NCBI GenBank assembly: GCA_013696945.1
Contig: JACCXQ010000054.1
Coordinates: forward strand, 1 to 8,805
Source: Chloroflexota bacterium
GTDB taxonomy: Bacteria > Chloroflexota > Limnocylindria > Limnocylindrales > CSP1-4
DNA length: 8,805 nucleotides
Direction: 5' to 3'
The notes under the pieces are model-generated. The model did no database searches. It worked only from the letters and a program-made list of their open reading frames with translations, and was not told the origin of the DNA. Position 1 is the stretch's first letter, and each line of letters starts with the position of its first letter. This document shows positions 6,302 through 8,805 of the stretch, in pieces. The position numbers were made by a program, and so were the translations under genes.

Positions 6302-6348
6302 CCCGGCACGGGCCGGTGGGCACTGGCAGGCGCCGGGACGGACCCGGC
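6302..6348 (-). promoter_or_regulatory. Structured infA leader with alternative stems
   Basis: On the minus strand GCCGGG occurs twice (6348-6343 and 6307-6302), with CCCGGC (6337-6332) between them. CCCGGC can pair perfectly with either copy, giving a tight hairpin (five-base loop) or a larger one, but not both at once. It lies downstream of the candidate promoter and 47 bases before the infA GTG. In model bacteria this operon is controlled by S4 binding to leader RNA; a similar role here is conjecture. Confidence 0.4.
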
Positions 6349-6360
6349 ACGCGAACGGGG

Positions 6361-6390
6361 AGTGTATCAGACTGCGTCGGCTCGCGGCAA
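6361..6390 (-). promoter_or_regulatory. Candidate promoter for infA-rpmJ-rpsM operon
   Basis: The minus strand has TTGCCG (6390-6385), an 18-base spacer and TACACT (6366-6361), with TG at 6369-6368 giving an extended -10. Each hexamer matches four of six consensus bases. Transcription would begin near 6354 and leave about a hundred-base leader before infA. The position in the only large gap between map and infA supports an internal promoter for the alpha cluster. Confidence 0.5.
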
Positions 6391-6407
6391 CTGCTGTCTC
6401 GAACCCG

Positions 6408-7214
6408 TCACGCTCCGATCGCCTCGGGGACACGGGCAGGGTGCTCGGTTAGGATCCGCGGGCCACCCGGCGTGATGGCGATGGTGTGCTCCCAATGGGC
6501 CGCGAGGCTGTGATCGAGCGTCTCGACCGTCCAGCCGTCGGGCCTCACCCGGACGTCGTGCCGGCCGAGCGTGAACATCGGCTCGATGGCAAGACAGAGG
6601 CCCGGTTCCAGCCGTCGGCCGCGGTGCCCGGAGCGGAAATTGGTGACCTGCGGCTCCTCATGCATCTCCGTGCCGATGCCATGTCCCACGAACTGACGCA
6701 CGACACCGTAGCCATGCTTCAGCGCCACGTCCTCGACGGCCGCCGAGATATCACCGATGTGGTTGCCCGGCTGTGCCGCCGCGATACCCGCCAACATCGC
6801 ATCGCGCGTCGCCTCGACGAGGCGTGCGACGGGCTCGGGGACATCGCCCACCACCCACGTCCGTGCGGCATCCCCGTGCCATCCGTCGACGATCGCGCCC
6901 GCATCGACGGAGACGATCTGGCCCTCTGCGATCGCCCGGCGACCCGGGATGCCGTGCACGACCTCTTCGTCGATCGAGATGCACAGGGCGTGGCGATATG
7001 CGCCAGCGGGACCGGGGACCCCGATGAACGACGGCGTCGCACCGGCCGCGCGGATCATCTCGTGGGCCAGGGCGTCCAGCTCGAGTGTCGTCACGCCGGG
7101 CCTGATCTCGGCCCCGACGCGATCGAGCACCTCCGCCACGAGCCGCCCGGCGACGGCCATCCGCTCGATCTGCGCCGCGCTCTTGAGCGTGACCCGGCGC
7201 TCCATGACGGCCAT
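6408..7214 (-). CDS. map: Type I methionine aminopeptidase
   Basis: Removes the initiator Met from nascent proteins whose second residue is small; a cytosolic dinuclear metalloenzyme of the pita-bread fold. The 268 residues fit the type I bacterial form, with no N-terminal SH3 or zinc extension. All five metal ligands are visible: Asp104, Asp115, His178, Glu211 and Glu242. The catalytic-pocket His87 lies in EEVVHGIPG. The surrounding motifs are the expected ones (SVDAGAIVDGWHGDAART, GHGIGTEMHEEPQV, IEPMF, WEHTIAIT). The ATG at 7214 follows the adk TAG with no gap; a second ATG at 7205 is possible. The usual adk-map pair sits between secY and infA. A 152-base gap with a candidate promoter follows. 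Confidence 0.97.
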   Translation of the reverse strand: MAVMERRVTLKSAAQIERMAVAGRLVAEVLDRVGAEIRPGVTTLELDALAHEMIRAAGATPSFIGVPGPAGAYRHALCISIDEEVVHGIPGRRAIAEGQIVSVDAGAIVDGWHGDAARTWVVGDVPEPVARLVEATRDAMLAGIAAAQPGNHIGDISAAVEDVALKHGYGVVRQFVGHGIGTEMHEEPQVTNFRSGHRGRRLEPGLCLAIEPMFTLGRHDVRVRPDGWTVETLDHSLAAHWEHTIAITPGGPRILTEHPARVPEAIGA

Positions 7215-7973
7215 CTAGGCGCGCATCCCGGGGACAGGCGCGGGGCGCTCTCCATGCTTGCCGATGGCCCCGAGCAGCGACGACGTGACGGCCTCGACCG
7301 TGTCCTCCCCCGGCACAGCGACGAGGAGACCGGAGTCCGTGTAATGGTCGACCACCTCGTACATCGGGGGCAGCTGCTCGGCGAGACGCGTCCGGATGGT
7401 GGCCGGCCGGTCGTCCGCTCGCTGGCGAAGCTTCGTTCCGTCGATGTCGCAGATCCCCGCACGGAGTGGCGGCCGGCTTCGCTCGTGATAGACGTGCTGC
7501 TCAGGGCCGCGGCAGATCCACCGGCCTGAGAGGCGCCGGAGGAGCTCGTCGGGCGCAACGTCGATGTAGAGGGCAGCCTCGACACCAGCCCCCCGCCGGT
7601 CGAGGAGCCGGTCGAGCGCGCGTGCCTGGGGGACCGTTCGTGGGAACCCGTCGAGGATCGCGCCGCGCCTCGCGTCCGGGTCGTCGAGACGCTGTGCCAC
7701 CATCCGCACCGTGAGCTCATCGGGCACGAGCGCACCACGATCCATGAAGCGACGCGCCTCGCTGCCGAGAGGACTGCCCGACTCCAACGCGGCCCGGAAG
7801 AGATCGCCCGACGAGACGTGCGGGACGTCGAGCGCGACGGCGAGCCTCTGGGCCTGCGTGCCTTTCCCCGCTCCGGGCCCGCCTACCATCACGAAGAAGC
7901 GGGGCGCGGATGCGGTCTCGTCGAGGGGTCGCTCCGCGGGCCGCATGCCGTTGCCGCTGCGGCCGCGGGTCAC
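7215..7973 (-). CDS. adk: Adenylate kinase with long-form lid and N-terminal extension
   Basis: Catalyses ATP + AMP = 2 ADP in the cytosol. The P-loop GGPGAGKGT is at 31-39, the AMP-binding stretch SSGDLFR at 54-60, DGFPRT at 108-113 and the lid at about 150-188, with DGTKLRQRADD at its end. The lid is of the long type but keeps only part of the zinc set: Cys154, Cys175 and Asp178 fit, while the second ligand position is Pro157 and the loop is one residue longer than in Bacillus. About 25 residues precede the P-loop strand, longer than usual, and the C-terminus is also extended. The start is GTG at 7973-7971, overlapping the secY stop by four bases with GAGGG about ten bases upstream. ATG at 7946 is an alternative that lacks a ribosome binding site. 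Confidence 0.96.
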   Translation of the reverse strand: MTRGRSGNGMRPAERPLDETASAPRFFVMVGGPGAGKGTQAQRLAVALDVPHVSSGDLFRAALESGSPLGSEARRFMDRGALVPDELTVRMVAQRLDDPDARRGAILDGFPRTVPQARALDRLLDRRGAGVEAALYIDVAPDELLRRLSGRWICRGPEQHVYHERSRPPLRAGICDIDGTKLRQRADDRPATIRTRLAEQLPPMYEVVDHYTDSGLLVAVPGEDTVEAVTSSLLGAIGKHGERPAPVPGMRA

Positions 7974-8805
7974 CGGATGAAGCCCTCGTAGTTGCGCATC
8001 ATCAGCTGCGCCTCGATCTGCTTCATCGTCTCCACGACAACCGACACGACGATCAGGAGTGCCGTTCCGCCGAGGGCGAAACCGGCCACGACGCTGCCGC
8101 GGAAGACCGATTCGATGAGCACCGGCGAAACGGCCACTATGCCCAGGAACATAGCGCCGGCGATGCTGATGCGAAAGACGACCCGGGCCAGGTAGTCGCG
8201 CGTCGGGGAACCGGGCCGGATGCCCGGGATGAAGCCTCCGTTCTTGCGCAGCTGGTCAGCCGTCTCGTCGGGCTTGAAGGTGAACGCCGTATAGAAGTAA
8301 GTGAAGCCGACCGTGAGCAGGAAGTAGCCCCCGATGTAGATCGGACCGCGCGGGTCGAGCGCCTGGGTGAGCGACGTGGCCACGTCTCCGACCACGCCGC
8401 CGGACGCCGCGAAGTAGCTGGCGATCTGGAACGGGAACGCCAGGATGCTGATGGCGAAGATGATGGGGATCACGCCGGCCTGGTTGACGCGCAGCGGCAG
8501 GAAGGTCGCGCCGCCCTGATACATCCGTCGCCCGCGGACGCGGCTGGCGTACTGGATGGGGATCCGCCGCTGGCCTTCCTGGATGTAGACGATGACGGCG
8601 ACCGCGACGATGGCGAGCAGCGTGAAGAGGATGCCCTGCGCGATGTCCGGGCTGGAGAGGAACTGGCCCAGCCCCTGCGGCACCCCGGCCACGATGCCGG
8701 CGAAGATGATGAAGCTGATCCCGTTGCCGATGCCGCGCTCGGTGATGAGCTCACCCAGCCACATCACGAGGACGGCGCCACCGGCCAGCGTGAACATCTG
8801 GATGA
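7970..8805 (-). CDS. secY: Protein translocase subunit SecY, C-terminal two thirds
   Basis: Pore-forming subunit of the SecYEG channel in the inner membrane. The gene enters from the right edge: 277 complete codons are visible and the first roughly 150 residues lie outside. The visible part begins in a membrane helix and contains the highly conserved GELITERGIGNGISFIIF loop. It continues through helices such as FTLLAIVAVAVIVYI, the cytosolic QRRIPIQYASR segment, GVIPIIFAISILAFP, the TFKPDETADQLRKNGGFIPGIRPG cytosolic loop that receives SecA and ribosomes, and the last helix. It ends with QIEAQLMMRNYEGFIR, the usual SecY tail. No internal stop or frameshift is seen. The Met at 8797 is internal, not the start. 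The TGA overlaps the adk start as GTGA. Confidence 0.98.
   Translation of the reverse strand, partial: IQMFTLAGGAVLVMWLGELITERGIGNGISFIIFAGIVAGVPQGLGQFLSSPDIAQGILFTLLAIVAVAVIVYIQEGQRRIPIQYASRVRGRRMYQGGATFLPLRVNQAGVIPIIFAISILAFPFQIASYFAASGGVVGDVATSLTQALDPRGPIYIGGYFLLTVGFTYFYTAFTFKPDETADQLRKNGGFIPGIRPGSPTRDYLARVVFRISIAGAMFLGIVAVSPVLIESVFRGSVVAGFALGGTALLIVVSVVVETMKQIEAQLMMRNYEGFIR

Noticed and set aside
6256..6309. Upstream GTG of infA adding 18 residues
   Set aside because: The extra residues have no counterpart in IF-1, and the GTG at 6255 gives the exact family length of 72.
1..8805. A novel defence, mobile or biosynthetic system
   Set aside because: Every long coding stretch is a conserved housekeeping gene except the TPR gene. 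I saw no transposase, integrase, CRISPR repeats, toxin-antitoxin pair, tRNA or rRNA.

Overview
This window is a GC-rich bacterial chromosome segment in which every recognisable gene lies on the minus strand, so transcription runs from high to low coordinates. It is a core housekeeping locus: the end of the spc-type ribosomal protein cluster (secY-adk-map), the alpha-type cluster (infA-rpmJ-rpsM-rpsK-rpsD-rpoA-rplQ), and then truA-rplM-rpsI. After that come a tetratricopeptide-repeat (TPR) protein of unknown function and the start of a membrane diadenylate cyclase gene (cdaA). The gene order, the frequent GTG starts, the high GC content and the sequence style of S4, S13 and RpoA suggest a high-GC member of the Terrabacteria, most likely Chloroflexota. 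That placement is inference; no 16S gene or species marker is present.

Layout in transcription order. At 8805-6408 are the C-terminal two thirds of secY, then adk (4-base overlap) and map (no gap). At 6407-6256 is a 152-base leader with a plausible promoter and alternative hairpins. At 6255-3069 is infA-rpmJ-rpsM-rpsK-rpsD-rpoA-rplQ, tightly packed except for a 67-base rpsM-rpsK spacer that carries a strong hairpin. At 3039-1429 is truA-rplM-rpsI, with overlapping ends. At 1428-1318 is a spacer with consecutive inverted repeats, which probably marks the end of the ribosomal operon. At 1317-520 is the TPR gene, and from 424 off the left edge is cdaA.

Functionally the window covers protein export (SecY), adenylate balance (Adk), N-terminal Met removal (Map), translation initiation (IF-1), ribosomal proteins of both subunits, the RNA polymerase alpha subunit and tRNA pseudouridylation (TruA). 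The last two genes leave this theme for c-di-AMP signalling.

I found no mobile element, CRISPR array, tRNA, rRNA or novel gene system. The points worth a second look are small: mutually exclusive stems in the infA leader that share sequence with the rpsM-rpsK spacer; an identical TACGNT-N6-GTG arrangement at the TPR and cdaA starts, suggesting leaderless mRNAs; partly lost metal-ligand sets in S4 and adenylate kinase; and the uncharacterised TPR gene between the ribosomal operon and cdaA.
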